Origin: Paraburkholderia xenovorans LB400
Lineage (GTDB): Bacteria; Pseudomonadota; Gammaproteobacteria; Burkholderiales; Burkholderiaceae
DNA length: 64,000 bases
Direction of reading: 5' to 3'
Assembly: GCF_000013645.1 (NCBI RefSeq)
Contig: NC_007952.1
Location: 372,001 to 436,000, forward strand
Position numbers and translations under genes: made by a program. Shown here piece by piece: positions 17,027 through 25,728 of this stretch (position 1 is its first letter; each line of letters begins with the position of its first letter). A model generated the notes under the pieces. It saw only the letters and a list, made by a program, of their open reading frames with translations, had not been told where the DNA came from and did not search any database.

Positions 17027-18042
17027 GCAATACGATTGCCAACCAGACACCGCTCCCGGCGATTCTGTTCGTTGATGACGAAGCCACCGCGGCCAAATAC
17101 TTCGAACGCGCCATCGGCGCGATCGCGCCGGTGGTGACGGGCGCCTCCGTGGAGGAGGGCAAGGCCATGCTGGATGCCCACGCCGCCAGCCTGACCGTGC
17201 TGGTGTCCGACCAGCGCATGCCGGGCGAATATGGCAACGAACTGCTGCGCTATGCGCGCGAGCGCTACCCCCACATCGTCCGGATCCTGACGACCGCCTA
17301 TTCGGAGCTGGACCAGACCGTCGAGGCCGTCAACCAGGGCCAGATACATCGCTATATCAAGAAGCCGTGGGACATCAGTGCGCTGCGCATGGAGATGAAG
17401 CAGGCGCTGGAGCTGGCGGGACTGCGCAAGGAGCGCGACCAGCTCGTGCGCGAGAAGCTGGGCGTGTTGCAGACGCAGACCGTGGCCACCCGCATCGGCA
17501 CGGTGTACACGCTGTGCGCCAGCCTGATCGGCCCGGGCCGCTTCCAGCCGGTGGAGACCTACCTGGCCGGCACCGAACTGGCGGGTGCGCGCAATGTGGA
17601 GCCGGACTGGCAGCGCATGGACTACGCCGACCTGGTGCATGTCGAGAGCGAATGCAGCGGCAGCTTCGGACACGCGGTCGGCACACGCCTCGCGGAACTG
17701 CGTACGCAGAATGCGGGACGCAGCGCCGTTGATGCGGTGCAGGTTCTCACCGAAATCCTCGGCGCCTCGGTACGCGGCGACGGCGATGCGCTGATCTGGA
17801 CTTCGCCGGCTACGCTGAGCGAGTTCCTCGCCCGGCCGGTGGGTCAGGCCGTATCGGCCGAGCACGCGGGCTGGCTGGCTGGCCTGCTGTGGCTGGAAGA
17901 AGCGGGCGGCGCGCTGCGGTTCGTGCGTGAAGGCGACACCATCGTCTGCCGCGCCGGCACACGCGCTGCCAGTTTTTCCGCCGACCGTCTGGCAGTCTGG
18001 ATCGAGCGGTTCTCGGAACAGGCGTTCGAACAGGCGACGTAG
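17023..18042 (+). CDS. phcQ: PhcQ-like response regulator
   Basis: A 339-residue protein with a receiver in residues 1-130 (DD 18-19, phospho-acceptor D63 in VSDQRMPG, T90/T91, K113) and a C-terminal region of about 200 residues with no DNA-binding motif I recognise. A helical linker near 125-150 (ALELAGLRKERDQLVREKL) looks like coiled coil. CAGGAG is 9 bases upstream of ATG 17023. The position as last gene after phcB, phcS and phcR parallels Ralstonia phcQ. Output by protein contact rather than DNA binding is my inference. Confidence 0.75.
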   Translation: MSNTIANQTPLPAILFVDDEATAAKYFERAIGAIAPVVTGASVEEGKAMLDAHAASLTVLVSDQRMPGEYGNELLRYARERYPHIVRILTTAYSELDQTVEAVNQGQIHRYIKKPWDISALRMEMKQALELAGLRKERDQLVREKLGVLQTQTVATRIGTVYTLCASLIGPGRFQPVETYLAGTELAGARNVEPDWQRMDYADLVHVESECSGSFGHAVGTRLAELRTQNAGRSAVDAVQVLTEILGASVRGDGDALIWTSPATLSEFLARPVGQAVSAEHAGWLAGLLWLEEAGGALRFVREGDTIVCRAGTRAASFSADRLAVWIERFSEQAFEQAT

Positions 18043-18219
18043 ACGATCCGCGCTCAAGAACGGGGCCAATGGGCGGCGATCCACGCAGTCGCTCAAGAGC
18101 GCATGCCGGGAGCACGGTAGCCGGACTTCCAGCCTGCATCTATTCGGCCGCCTCGCGGAGACGACGCATCCGCAGTGCCTTTCCCGCGGAGCACCGCCTC
18201 CAACGCGGAACCCTGTTGC

Positions 18220-18981
18220 TCACTTGCCGCCGGTGACGTCGAGGAACGTGCCGGTGATGAAGGAGGCCTCGGCGCTTGCCAGCCATAGAATCGCCCGCGC
18301 AACCTCTTCAGGCTGCCCGCCTCTTCCCATCGGGATCGAGTCCCTGACGCGATCTACCCGTCCCGGCTCTCCGCCGCTTGCATGCATGTCGGTGTAGATG
18401 TGCCCGGGGCGAATGCAGTTGACGCGTATTCCGTCCCGCGCGACTTCTTTTGCAAAACCGGTAGTGAATGTCTCGAGCGCACCCTTCGACGCAGCATAGT
18501 CGACATATTCGTTTGGACTGCCGAGCCGGGCCGATGCCGAGGAGATGTTGATCACGACGCCGCCTCGGCCATTGTAACGATGCGACATCCGCTTCACCGC
18601 CTGCTGCGCACAGAGGATCGGGCCGATCGAGTTGACCGCGAAGATACGCTGCATCCGCGCGAATTCGAGGTCCTCCAGGCGGGACTGCTTTGCAATGATC
18701 GCGGCGTTATTCACCAGCACGTCGATGCGGCCGAACGTCCGGTCGATCGCGGCGAATAGCCGGGCGACCTGCTCGGGATCCGCGCTGTCCGCGCGCACGG
18801 CTAAAGCCCGGCGTCCGGCCGCTTCCACGTCGGCCGCCACCGCAAGAGCGGCAGACTCGTCGGAGACGAAGCTTATCGCGACATCGTAACCTTGTGCGGC
18901 AGCGAGCCGCGCAGTCGCCGCGCCCACGCCACGGCCTCCGCCCGTTATCAGAATCAAGGGTGCCTGCGGAACGGTATTCAT
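18220..18981 (-). CDS. Short-chain dehydrogenase/reductase (SDR)
   Basis: A 253-residue classical SDR with cofactor motif TGGGRGVG at 13-20, NNAA in place of NNAG, and a YAASK catalytic pair. The C-terminal SFITGTFLDVTGGK is usual for this family. It lies 154 bases behind the epoxide-hydrolase-like gene on the same strand, so the two may be co-transcribed; no terminator is seen between them. It converges with phcQ. The substrate is unknown. Confidence 0.86.
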   Translation of the reverse strand: MNTVPQAPLILITGGGRGVGAATARLAAAQGYDVAISFVSDESAALAVAADVEAAGRRALAVRADSADPEQVARLFAAIDRTFGRIDVLVNNAAIIAKQSRLEDLEFARMQRIFAVNSIGPILCAQQAVKRMSHRYNGRGGVVINISSASARLGSPNEYVDYAASKGALETFTTGFAKEVARDGIRVNCIRPGHIYTDMHASGGEPGRVDRVRDSIPMGRGGQPEEVARAILWLASAEASFITGTFLDVTGGK

Positions 18982-19135
18982 TGAGCGAACCTCTGCGTGA
19001 TGATGGGATAAACGATTCAGGTTGAGACCGGCGTTCCACGGTTTTCCCTGACCGGAGCATTAGCCCGCAGTGTGCTGCTCGAATGCTGGCCAGGCTGCGA
19101 ATGCTGTGACAAGGCGGAGTTTGTGAACGCGCGTA

Positions 19136-20053
19136 TCAGTCGCCACATGCGCAGGAGCGTCGAGCGGCCCATGCGTTGATATCGAGGACCGCGTCAGCGA
19201 ACGCTCCGGGTGCCTCCTGCGGAAGATTATGTCCGGCGTTCGGCACGACGCGGTTCTGATGGCGTCCGGTGAAGCGCTGTGAGTTTGCCTGTCTTCCGCC
19301 GGGGGGCGAGACGCCATCGGCGTCTCCTTCGAGCGTGATCGCAGGCACGGTGATCGGCGGCATGGCGGACAGGCGGCGTTCGATATCGTCGAACTGGGGA
19401 TCGCCGTCGACCAGTCCGAAACGGTGCCGGTAAGAATGCACGACCACGTCGACGAAATCGGGATTGTCGAACGCCGCCGCCGAGCGCGCGTAGGTGTCGT
19501 CGCCGAAATGCCAGGTCGGCGACCATAGCGACCATAGGAGACGACAGAACTCGCGGCGGTTTTCAGTCAGTCCGGCCCGGCCGCGCTCGCCATGAAGGTA
19601 ATACTGGTACCACATCCGGTATTCCTTTTCGGGGTCGGCGGGCTGCGAGGCGGCGGCGATATTCTGGATGTTGTAGCCGTTGACCGAAACCAGCCCCCGC
19701 GCTCTCGACGGGTAGAGCGCTGCCACGATGCATGCCGCGCGGCCGCCCCAGTCGTATCCGCCGAGCACGGCCTGGCCGATCTGGAGTGCGTCGAGCAGCG
19801 CCAGCAGGTCTGCCCCAAGCGCCGCCTGCTGGCCTGAGCGAAGCGTCGTGGGCGCAAGGAAGCGCGTGGGACCGTAGCCCCGAAGGTAAGGGGTGATGAC
19901 GCGCGCGCCTTGGGATGTCAGGCGCGGCGTCACTGCGTCGTAAGCGTGGATGTCGTAGGGGAAACCGTGCAGCAGGACCACCGGCCATCCGTCGGCATTG
20001 CCTTGTTCGTCATAGGCGATGTCGAGCAGGCTGGTTGCAATACGTTTGAGCAT
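19136..20053 (-). CDS. Alpha/beta hydrolase, epoxide hydrolase/haloalkane dehalogenase-like
   Basis: A 305-residue alpha/beta hydrolase. The oxyanion motif HGFP is at 29-32 and the nucleophile is an aspartate, Asp101 in GGYDWGG, which marks the epoxide hydrolase/dehalogenase branch rather than the serine esterases. A cap domain runs about 130-215, and the catalytic His sits in PNAGHNLPQEAP near the end. GGAGAGCGCC precedes the ATG. A cytosolic hydrolase on a small lipophilic substrate is likely. Dehalogenase versus epoxide hydrolase cannot be settled from sequence alone. Confidence 0.85.
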   Translation of the reverse strand: MLKRIATSLLDIAYDEQGNADGWPVVLLHGFPYDIHAYDAVTPRLTSQGARVITPYLRGYGPTRFLAPTTLRSGQQAALGADLLALLDALQIGQAVLGGYDWGGRAACIVAALYPSRARGLVSVNGYNIQNIAAASQPADPEKEYRMWYQYYLHGERGRAGLTENRREFCRLLWSLWSPTWHFGDDTYARSAAAFDNPDFVDVVVHSYRHRFGLVDGDPQFDDIERRLSAMPPITVPAITLEGDADGVSPPGGRQANSQRFTGRHQNRVVPNAGHNLPQEAPGAFADAVLDINAWAARRSCACGD

Positions 20054-20260
20054 GGCGCTCTCCTTCGCATGAAGTGGTCCGGCCGGTTATTCAGGAGGCG
20101 ACAAGAAGAATATCTATCTGATGGCGGTCCGGCAAACCAGATAAATTGATGAATCGCGTTAGATAAACTCTTGCGGCAAACCGCACGCGCTCAACACCTT
20201 CGCGCCCGCTTGAACGGCCAGCCGACAGCCGACCTGCACAACGACGGCTTCACCGTTGCT

Positions 20261-23146
20261 TCACTGCCACTCCCTCACTGTCGCGTCCAGATTCGCCGCG
20301 ATCTCGCGAGCGCGCTGCTTCTCGTCATCGCCCATGCGTTCGGACAGTCGCGCCTCGACGATCCGGATCGCGGCGGTGTACGCCGGCACGCCGCCGCGGG
20401 CTTCGAAGCCTGCCCGCGCGCGGGCGATCCAGGCGGCGCCGAGCGCACGGTCGCGCGGAACGCCGTTGCCGGTCAGAAAGCGCATGCCGACGTCGTATTG
20501 CATCAGCGGATTGCCGAGCAATGCCTCGTTCAGGCATGACAACCCATCCCAGCGTTGCCGCAGTTCGCCGGCGGGCGCGAGCGAATCGTCATGCCACAGG
20601 TTCGACGCCGCATCGGCAGGCACCAGCCAGCGCCGCTCATTGTTGCCGAGGTCCGTTTCCGTGCCCGCTGCCAGCGCGTGCAAAGCGAGCGCGATCTGCG
20701 ACTGCTCGGCCCCGCCGCGCGCGCCCTGACGATGAAGTTGCATGGCACGCGCCGGCTCGCGCTGCGCAAGCGGCCCGATCTCGTACAAGGTTGCGAGGTC
20801 GCTGGCTGCCCAGTCGTCGCCGGCAGCCAGCGCTTTTTCGAGCCAGACGCGCCCCGCAGCCGGATCACGCCCGACGCCGCGCCCATACGCATAAGCGACG
20901 CCCACCATCCGCTTCGCTTCCGGGTCGGCCGGCGCCGCCTTCGATGCCCACGCAAAGGCCTCGTACTCGTCGACGCGGCCGCCCAGGCCCGTCAACAGGT
21001 GCCACGCCAGCGAGCTTTGAGCGGAAGCATTGCCCTGATCCGCCGCGCGCCGGAACCAGTATGTCGCCGCTGACAGATCGGGAGCGACGCCGTCGCCGAG
21101 ATCGTAGCTGTCGCCGAGCATCGACTGGTATTTCGGATCGCCCCGGTCCGCGACTTTCCATTGCCAGTACACCCGGCTGGTGTCATTGGCGATGCCGTTG
21201 CGCGCGTCGGCGAGAATGCTCATCGCGAGCACGTTGCCGCTGCGCGATGCTGCCTGACACCAGCGGGCCGCATAATCCGGACGACGCTGCACGCCGGGGC
21301 TTCCATACGCGTACGCACTGCAAAGCCATGCCTGCGACGCCGGGTCGCCGAGTTGCGCGCCTTGCGAGAACCAGCCCAGCGCGACGCCGGAATCCTGCTT
21401 GCCCGCAATGCCGCGCGCGTACGTATAGCCGAGCGCCGCGTAAGCTGCGGGAACGCGGCGCTTCGCTGCCGCTTCGAGCCATTCGACACCCGTCTTGCCC
21501 GACAAAGACTGGCCATGTTCGGTCAGATAAGCGCCGAGCGATACGCTGCTCGCGGGATCGCCCGCGTTCGTCGCGAGCGTCAGGTAGTGCAGGCCGAGAG
21601 CCTCGTCACGCGGCACCTCGGTGCCCGCAAGATACTGATTGCCGATCCAGCGCGCCGCCTCCACGTTGCCGTGGTCCGCGGCGAAGCGATACCAGCGCAG
21701 CGCCTGCGCTTTGTCGACAGGTGTGCCTTGCCCCTTCCATGCCATTGCCGCGGCGGTGACCGCCGCCTCTTCGCTGCCGCGATCCGCGCCCTCGCTCGCC
21801 AGTTTGAACGCCTTGCCGAAGTCGACCGGCTCGCCTTCTCCGCGCAATGCATAGATCGCGAGATTGAACGAGGCGACGCCGAGCCCCTGCGCGCGCGCTT
21901 TCTCGAACCATGTGCGAGCTTCGGCGGAATCCTTGTGCGTGCCCCAGCCTTCGCGGAACATCACGCCGAGGTCGTTCTGCGCTGTTGCCAGCCCTGCGTC
22001 CGCCGCGCCGCGCATCCAGCCGATGGCCGCCTCCAGATCGACCGGACCGCCGCGACCGGTGCGATAGAGGTCCGCGAGTGCAAAACGCGCTGCGGCGTCG
22101 CCTTCGACCGCTGCCTTCCGGTACCACGAACGCGCCAGCACGTCGTTCCTCGCGACACCCGTGCCGGTTGCGTAGAGGTCGCCCATTCTGCGCTGCGCAT
22201 AGACCCAGCCTTGCCTCGCCGCGTGCGACATCAGATCGAAACCGCGGCGCGTATCACGCTGCACGCCGACGCCGCTCAGATACACGTCGCCTAGCGCCGC
22301 CTCGGCGCCGGTGTTGCCCTGGCGCACGGCTTCGCGCAACCATCCGGCGCCGTTCCCCGCGTCGCGCGGCACGCCTTCGCCGCGCAACAACGCGAGGCCG
22401 AGCAGGAATTGCGCGCCCGCATCGCCGCCGCTCGCGCCGCGGATCATCCACGAAGCGGCGACAGCCGGATCTTTCGGCACGCCGCGCCCGAGCGCGGCGA
22501 ATTGCGCCGCATTGGCCGCGCCGTTCGCCGAGCCACCCTCTGCGGCCTGGACGAAGTACCTGTACGCGGCGGCGTTATCGACCGGCTGGCCTTCTCCGTT
22601 CGCGCTCATTGCACCGAGCACCGTGGCCGATGTCGCATCGCCGTCCGCGGCAGCCGATTCGAACCACTGGCGCGCAGCGAGATAGTCCTGTGGAACCACG
22701 CTGCCGTTGCGATAGAGGTTGCCGAGCATGCGGCGTGCGAGCAGCGAGCCGTCGAGCGCCGACGACTTGAGGATCGCCACGCCTGTCGCGGTGTCACGCT
22801 CGCCGCCATAGCCGTACGTCAACATCTGGCCGTAGAGGGCCCGTGCGGTGAGGTTGCCTTGCGCCGCCTCGTTCATGCATCGCGCGCGTTCGTCTTTCGG
22901 CTTTTCGAATGGCGTCACGCTCCAGCCGCGATTGTCGAGCATCAATGCGCAAGGCGTCGTGCGGTTCGCGAGCGCCAGGCGTGGATCCGCGGCGTGCGAC
23001 GAGGCGCCTGAAAGTACCGCAGCGGTATCCGCATGTGGCGATGCCGGCGACGCCATTGCCATAAAAGGCAGGCCTGCCAGCGCGGCGAGCAGCAGCGTGC
23101 CGGCTTCGCGACGCGTTCCGTTGCGCGATTTTTGTCGCACCCTCAT
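20261..23146 (-). CDS. Exported SEL1-repeat protein, 961 residues
   Basis: A signal peptide (about residues 1-32, ending MAMA before SPASPHA) leads into a near-continuous run of about twenty SEL1-like repeats of roughly 36 residues (pattern ALxxLGxxYxxGxGVxxDxxxAxxWxxxAAxxGxxxA) from residue about 95 to 800. The last 60 residues are helical and charged. Such solenoids act as protein-binding scaffolds, usually in the periplasm or at the envelope. Its ATG overlaps the stop of the upstream exported protein by four bases, so the two are a unit. Most family members are 200-400 residues, so this one is long. No enzymatic motif is seen. Confidence 0.85.
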   Translation of the reverse strand: MRVRQKSRNGTRREAGTLLLAALAGLPFMAMASPASPHADTAAVLSGASSHAADPRLALANRTTPCALMLDNRGWSVTPFEKPKDERARCMNEAAQGNLTARALYGQMLTYGYGGERDTATGVAILKSSALDGSLLARRMLGNLYRNGSVVPQDYLAARQWFESAAADGDATSATVLGAMSANGEGQPVDNAAAYRYFVQAAEGGSANGAANAAQFAALGRGVPKDPAVAASWMIRGASGGDAGAQFLLGLALLRGEGVPRDAGNGAGWLREAVRQGNTGAEAALGDVYLSGVGVQRDTRRGFDLMSHAARQGWVYAQRRMGDLYATGTGVARNDVLARSWYRKAAVEGDAAARFALADLYRTGRGGPVDLEAAIGWMRGAADAGLATAQNDLGVMFREGWGTHKDSAEARTWFEKARAQGLGVASFNLAIYALRGEGEPVDFGKAFKLASEGADRGSEEAAVTAAAMAWKGQGTPVDKAQALRWYRFAADHGNVEAARWIGNQYLAGTEVPRDEALGLHYLTLATNAGDPASSVSLGAYLTEHGQSLSGKTGVEWLEAAAKRRVPAAYAALGYTYARGIAGKQDSGVALGWFSQGAQLGDPASQAWLCSAYAYGSPGVQRRPDYAARWCQAASRSGNVLAMSILADARNGIANDTSRVYWQWKVADRGDPKYQSMLGDSYDLGDGVAPDLSAATYWFRRAADQGNASAQSSLAWHLLTGLGGRVDEYEAFAWASKAAPADPEAKRMVGVAYAYGRGVGRDPAAGRVWLEKALAAGDDWAASDLATLYEIGPLAQREPARAMQLHRQGARGGAEQSQIALALHALAAGTETDLGNNERRWLVPADAASNLWHDDSLAPAGELRQRWDGLSCLNEALLGNPLMQYDVGMRFLTGNGVPRDRALGAAWIARARAGFEARGGVPAYTAAIRIVEARLSERMGDDEKQRAREIAANLDATVREWQ

Positions 23147-24516
23147 GGCTGCTGGACCGTCACGTTTCTGATGATGGCGTCGGTCCGGCCGTCCTTGTCG
23201 TCAATCGATGTCGTCCACGCAATGCCGTAGTTCACGAGCAACGATGCATCGAAGCGCACCGTCTCGCCGCGCTTCGTCACCGACTGGCAATGCAGACCGA
23301 CCGCGTCTCCGTCGAGCGACCTGAAAAGCGTGGAGGCGGGAACCGTCTTGCCGATCTCGCACGTCCGCGAGGTCTCGCCCTTTTCCGATGGCAGCGGAAG
23401 CGCCAGCTCGATGCTGTGCCCTTCGACAAGCGGCCGGCTCGCGGTGTCGACGGCCACATCGTCCTTCAGGGTGCCGAGCGGCGTCAACTCGTGGGTTCCG
23501 ACGGTTTGCGTGAGCAGGCTCGCGACGCCGTAGCTCAGGTAGAAGTCGGACCAGTCCAGTCGAGCGGAATCCGCAGCCGGCGTCACCAGTTCGGCGACCA
23601 CGCCATTATTTCGACGGTTCACGAAGGTGTCCTTGAACGGCGTCGGCTGGTTGGGCGTCGACGGGTTCTTCCATTCGGCATCGACTACCAGACGCGAGAA
23701 CGGCAAAGGGCGGCTGCCGTTCTCCGGCAACTTCCGGCGGATCGAATCGGGCATGCGCCGCTCGTCGAACATGTCGTCCAGGTAGGCGTAAGGGTCGGTC
23801 AACACTTTCGCGCGTGCCGATGGCTTGTGATCCATGATCTGGAAGAGCTCGTACGTCGCGGCCTGACGCGATGCGGGCGGCAATCCGTCGACCGCGTCGA
23901 CGGCGACGCGAATCAGCTCGCAGGCATTCGACGGACCCTTGGCGATGAATTGCGACGGCACTTTCGATTCGAGCTCCGCATCGGCGTCGAGCAGTTCCGC
24001 GGTGGTGTATCGCTCGTCGTTCGAGTCGGGCGTACTGTGGTCGACCGAAATCTCCATGATTTCCAGCAGATTCTGGAAACTTTGCGTGGAGAGCGTTTTT
24101 GCCATCAGAAAGAAGTCGCGGCCGTTGGTGGCGAGCGCGTCGCAGTCGCTCTTCGGCCCTTGCGCCAGGCCTTTTAACAGGTGCAGCACGCGCATGCGAT
24201 CGTCCGGCGATAACTGCCCGCCGAACATCCCTCGCGTTTGCGACCACGTGCTGAGCCGGTTCCGGAACTCCGCATCGGCCGCAACCCGCGTGACCAGCTT
24301 GACCAGCAACCGGCCTTTGTCCGAATCGGGATCGAGTCCAGCCTGTCCGACGATCTGGCGGATACGCTCGTTGGTCAGGGCCGCGGGATCGACCGGCGCG
24401 GCTGTCTGCGCTTGCGCTGCCGGCGCGACCGGCTGCGCGCTTCGCATATCCAGCGCATTTGCGCTGACAGCCGTGAAAAACAGCATCACCCCGTAGAAAC
24501 TGGTCTTGAGCTTCAT
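23143..24516 (-). CDS. Exported protein of unknown function, partner of the SEL1 protein
   Basis: A 457-residue protein starting MKLKTSFYGVMLFF, with a Sec signal peptide ending about SANA at residue 22 and then an Ala/Pro/Gln-rich linker (residues 25-45). I recognise no domain. The body is mixed alpha/beta with a helical first half (LTNERIRQIVGQAGLDPDSD, then LSPDDRMRVLHLLKGLAQ) and a beta-rich second half that could be a C-terminal binding module. It has a handful of cysteines that could form disulphides. It is coupled to the SEL1 scaffold gene (ATGA overlap), which suggests a joint envelope complex. Confidence 0.75.
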   Translation of the reverse strand: MKLKTSFYGVMLFFTAVSANALDMRSAQPVAPAAQAQTAAPVDPAALTNERIRQIVGQAGLDPDSDKGRLLVKLVTRVAADAEFRNRLSTWSQTRGMFGGQLSPDDRMRVLHLLKGLAQGPKSDCDALATNGRDFFLMAKTLSTQSFQNLLEIMEISVDHSTPDSNDERYTTAELLDADAELESKVPSQFIAKGPSNACELIRVAVDAVDGLPPASRQAATYELFQIMDHKPSARAKVLTDPYAYLDDMFDERRMPDSIRRKLPENGSRPLPFSRLVVDAEWKNPSTPNQPTPFKDTFVNRRNNGVVAELVTPAADSARLDWSDFYLSYGVASLLTQTVGTHELTPLGTLKDDVAVDTASRPLVEGHSIELALPLPSEKGETSRTCEIGKTVPASTLFRSLDGDAVGLHCQSVTKRGETVRFDASLLVNYGIAWTTSIDDKDGRTDAIIRNVTVQQP

Positions 24517-25019
24517 CTTGTTCGAATGTGCACGACGAAAATGTGAAACGGAACTGCGCGCGCCAAGGCTCGCCGCTTCATTCAAGCGGCATGCATGACG
24601 TGGACGTGGCCGTATGGATATCGGCAAGATGACCGGAGTTCTTGAGAGGCGTTGCTTTGCTTTCAGCCCGCTTTTCGCCAGACGTGCCGCCCGAATGCGA
24701 AGCGGAAGTCGAGTTTGCCGGATGACGCGTGGAATCGCCGCCGTATGCCGTCGAGTCCGGTTTTACAGATGCGAAGGCGCCGACCCCGTAGGTCTTACAT
24801 GGAAGGGATGATGACAGGGGGATTCCGGGCGTCGAGACGGGTCGTATGCCGCCGATCTCTGTCAGCCGGCGAAACGGCCACCGCCGTCCGCGAGGCCAAC
24901 CTGGCAACATGACTCGTGGACAGTCAGCGCGCTTCCGCCATGCGCGCCTTCTCGAACGGTGTTTCGTTCAGGGTAACGCTTATTACGAACGCATTACCCG
25001 ATCGGGTTTCGGCAATCGT
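24517..25019. other. Intergenic region, 503 bases
   Basis: No gene or convincing signal. Open frames here have the composition of shadows and lack ribosome sites. It should contain the promoter of the exported protein/SEL1 pair near its left end. Confidence 0.45.
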
Positions 25020-25322
25020 TCAGGCGCTGATATTGATGATCGAGCCGGCCGCGACACCTTGTGTCGTACCAGCGCTCGCGGCTGCTTGCACTGGGGAAGA
25101 ACTGGCCATTGCGTTCACCACGCCGACTGCGCCTGGCACGTGATGGTGATGCACGCTTTTCGCGGAACTGCTCTGTGACGTCGTTGCCGACTTCAGGTGC
25201 GCCGCGAAACTCGACTGACTTGACTCGCTCGCGGAGCTTTTGCCCGTTAGCATCGACAGCCCGGAACTGATGGCGCTGGTTACGCCGCCGAGCAGGGTGG
25301 ACGCTGCACCGAGTGGAATCAT
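25020..25322 (-). CDS. Small Ser/Ala-rich protein of unknown function
   Basis: A 100-residue protein from ATG 25322; a GTG two codons upstream is possible. It starts with a helix of mixed hydrophobic and Gly/Ser residues (LGAASTLLGGVTSAISSGLS), then a Ser-rich stretch, a VHHHHVPG cluster and an Ala-rich tail. There is no signal peptide and no domain I recognise. The composition is like small secreted or flagellar-accessory proteins, but that is a guess. It lies near the chemoreceptor operon on the same strand, 105 bases downstream. Confidence 0.5.
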   Translation of the reverse strand: MIPLGAASTLLGGVTSAISSGLSMLTGKSSASESSQSSFAAHLKSATTSQSSSAKSVHHHHVPGAVGVVNAMASSSPVQAAASAGTTQGVAAGSIINISA

Positions 25323-25426
25323 ATTCACATCCGTCAGAATGGGGTAATTGAAATGCCTGCGCCCTCGGACTATACCGCGTTTTCCCGCTATTCGAGAGGC
25401 AAACCGTGGTTCGGCAATGCCGGCGA

Positions 25427-25717
25427 CTAGCGGACAGATCCCTGAGCCAATGTGGCAAGGATGGTATTGGTGAGTTCGAGCAGGGCCGAGTGATAGCCGG
25501 CATGCAAGGGTACATCGTCCATTAACGCCATCGCGTCCTCGATACCCTGCCGGAACGACAGCGCAACCTCGGCGCGCTGCGACGTTGTGAGCTGGGGCAG
25601 CGCCGCGTCGAGAAATTTGCCCAGCACCATCGCGCGTGCCCCAAGCATGCTCACGGTCTCCATGTTGGCGGTCACGAGCCGGCTCATTTTCTCCAGCGCC
25701 GCGTCAGCATTGTCCAA
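25427..25717 (-). CDS. Small helical protein co-transcribed with the chemoreceptor
   Basis: A 96-residue, mostly alpha-helical soluble protein (DNADAALEKMSRLVTANMET, then TSQRAEVALSFRQGIEDAMALMDD). The start is TTG 25717, because GAGGAG sits 7 bases upstream, immediately after the chemoreceptor stop; the frame also runs into the receptor gene without a site. Coupling to the receptor suggests a chemotaxis-related role, but no known Che domain is recognised. Confidence 0.68.
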   Translation of the reverse strand: MDNADAALEKMSRLVTANMETVSMLGARAMVLGKFLDAALPQLTTSQRAEVALSFRQGIEDAMALMDDVPLHAGYHSALLELTNTILATLAQGSVR

Positions 25718-25728
25718 TTTCAGACTCC

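Noticed and set aside
24517..25019. Candidate small genes in the 503-base gap
   Set aside because: Frames of 65-110 codons exist on both strands but have no ribosome sites and random composition.
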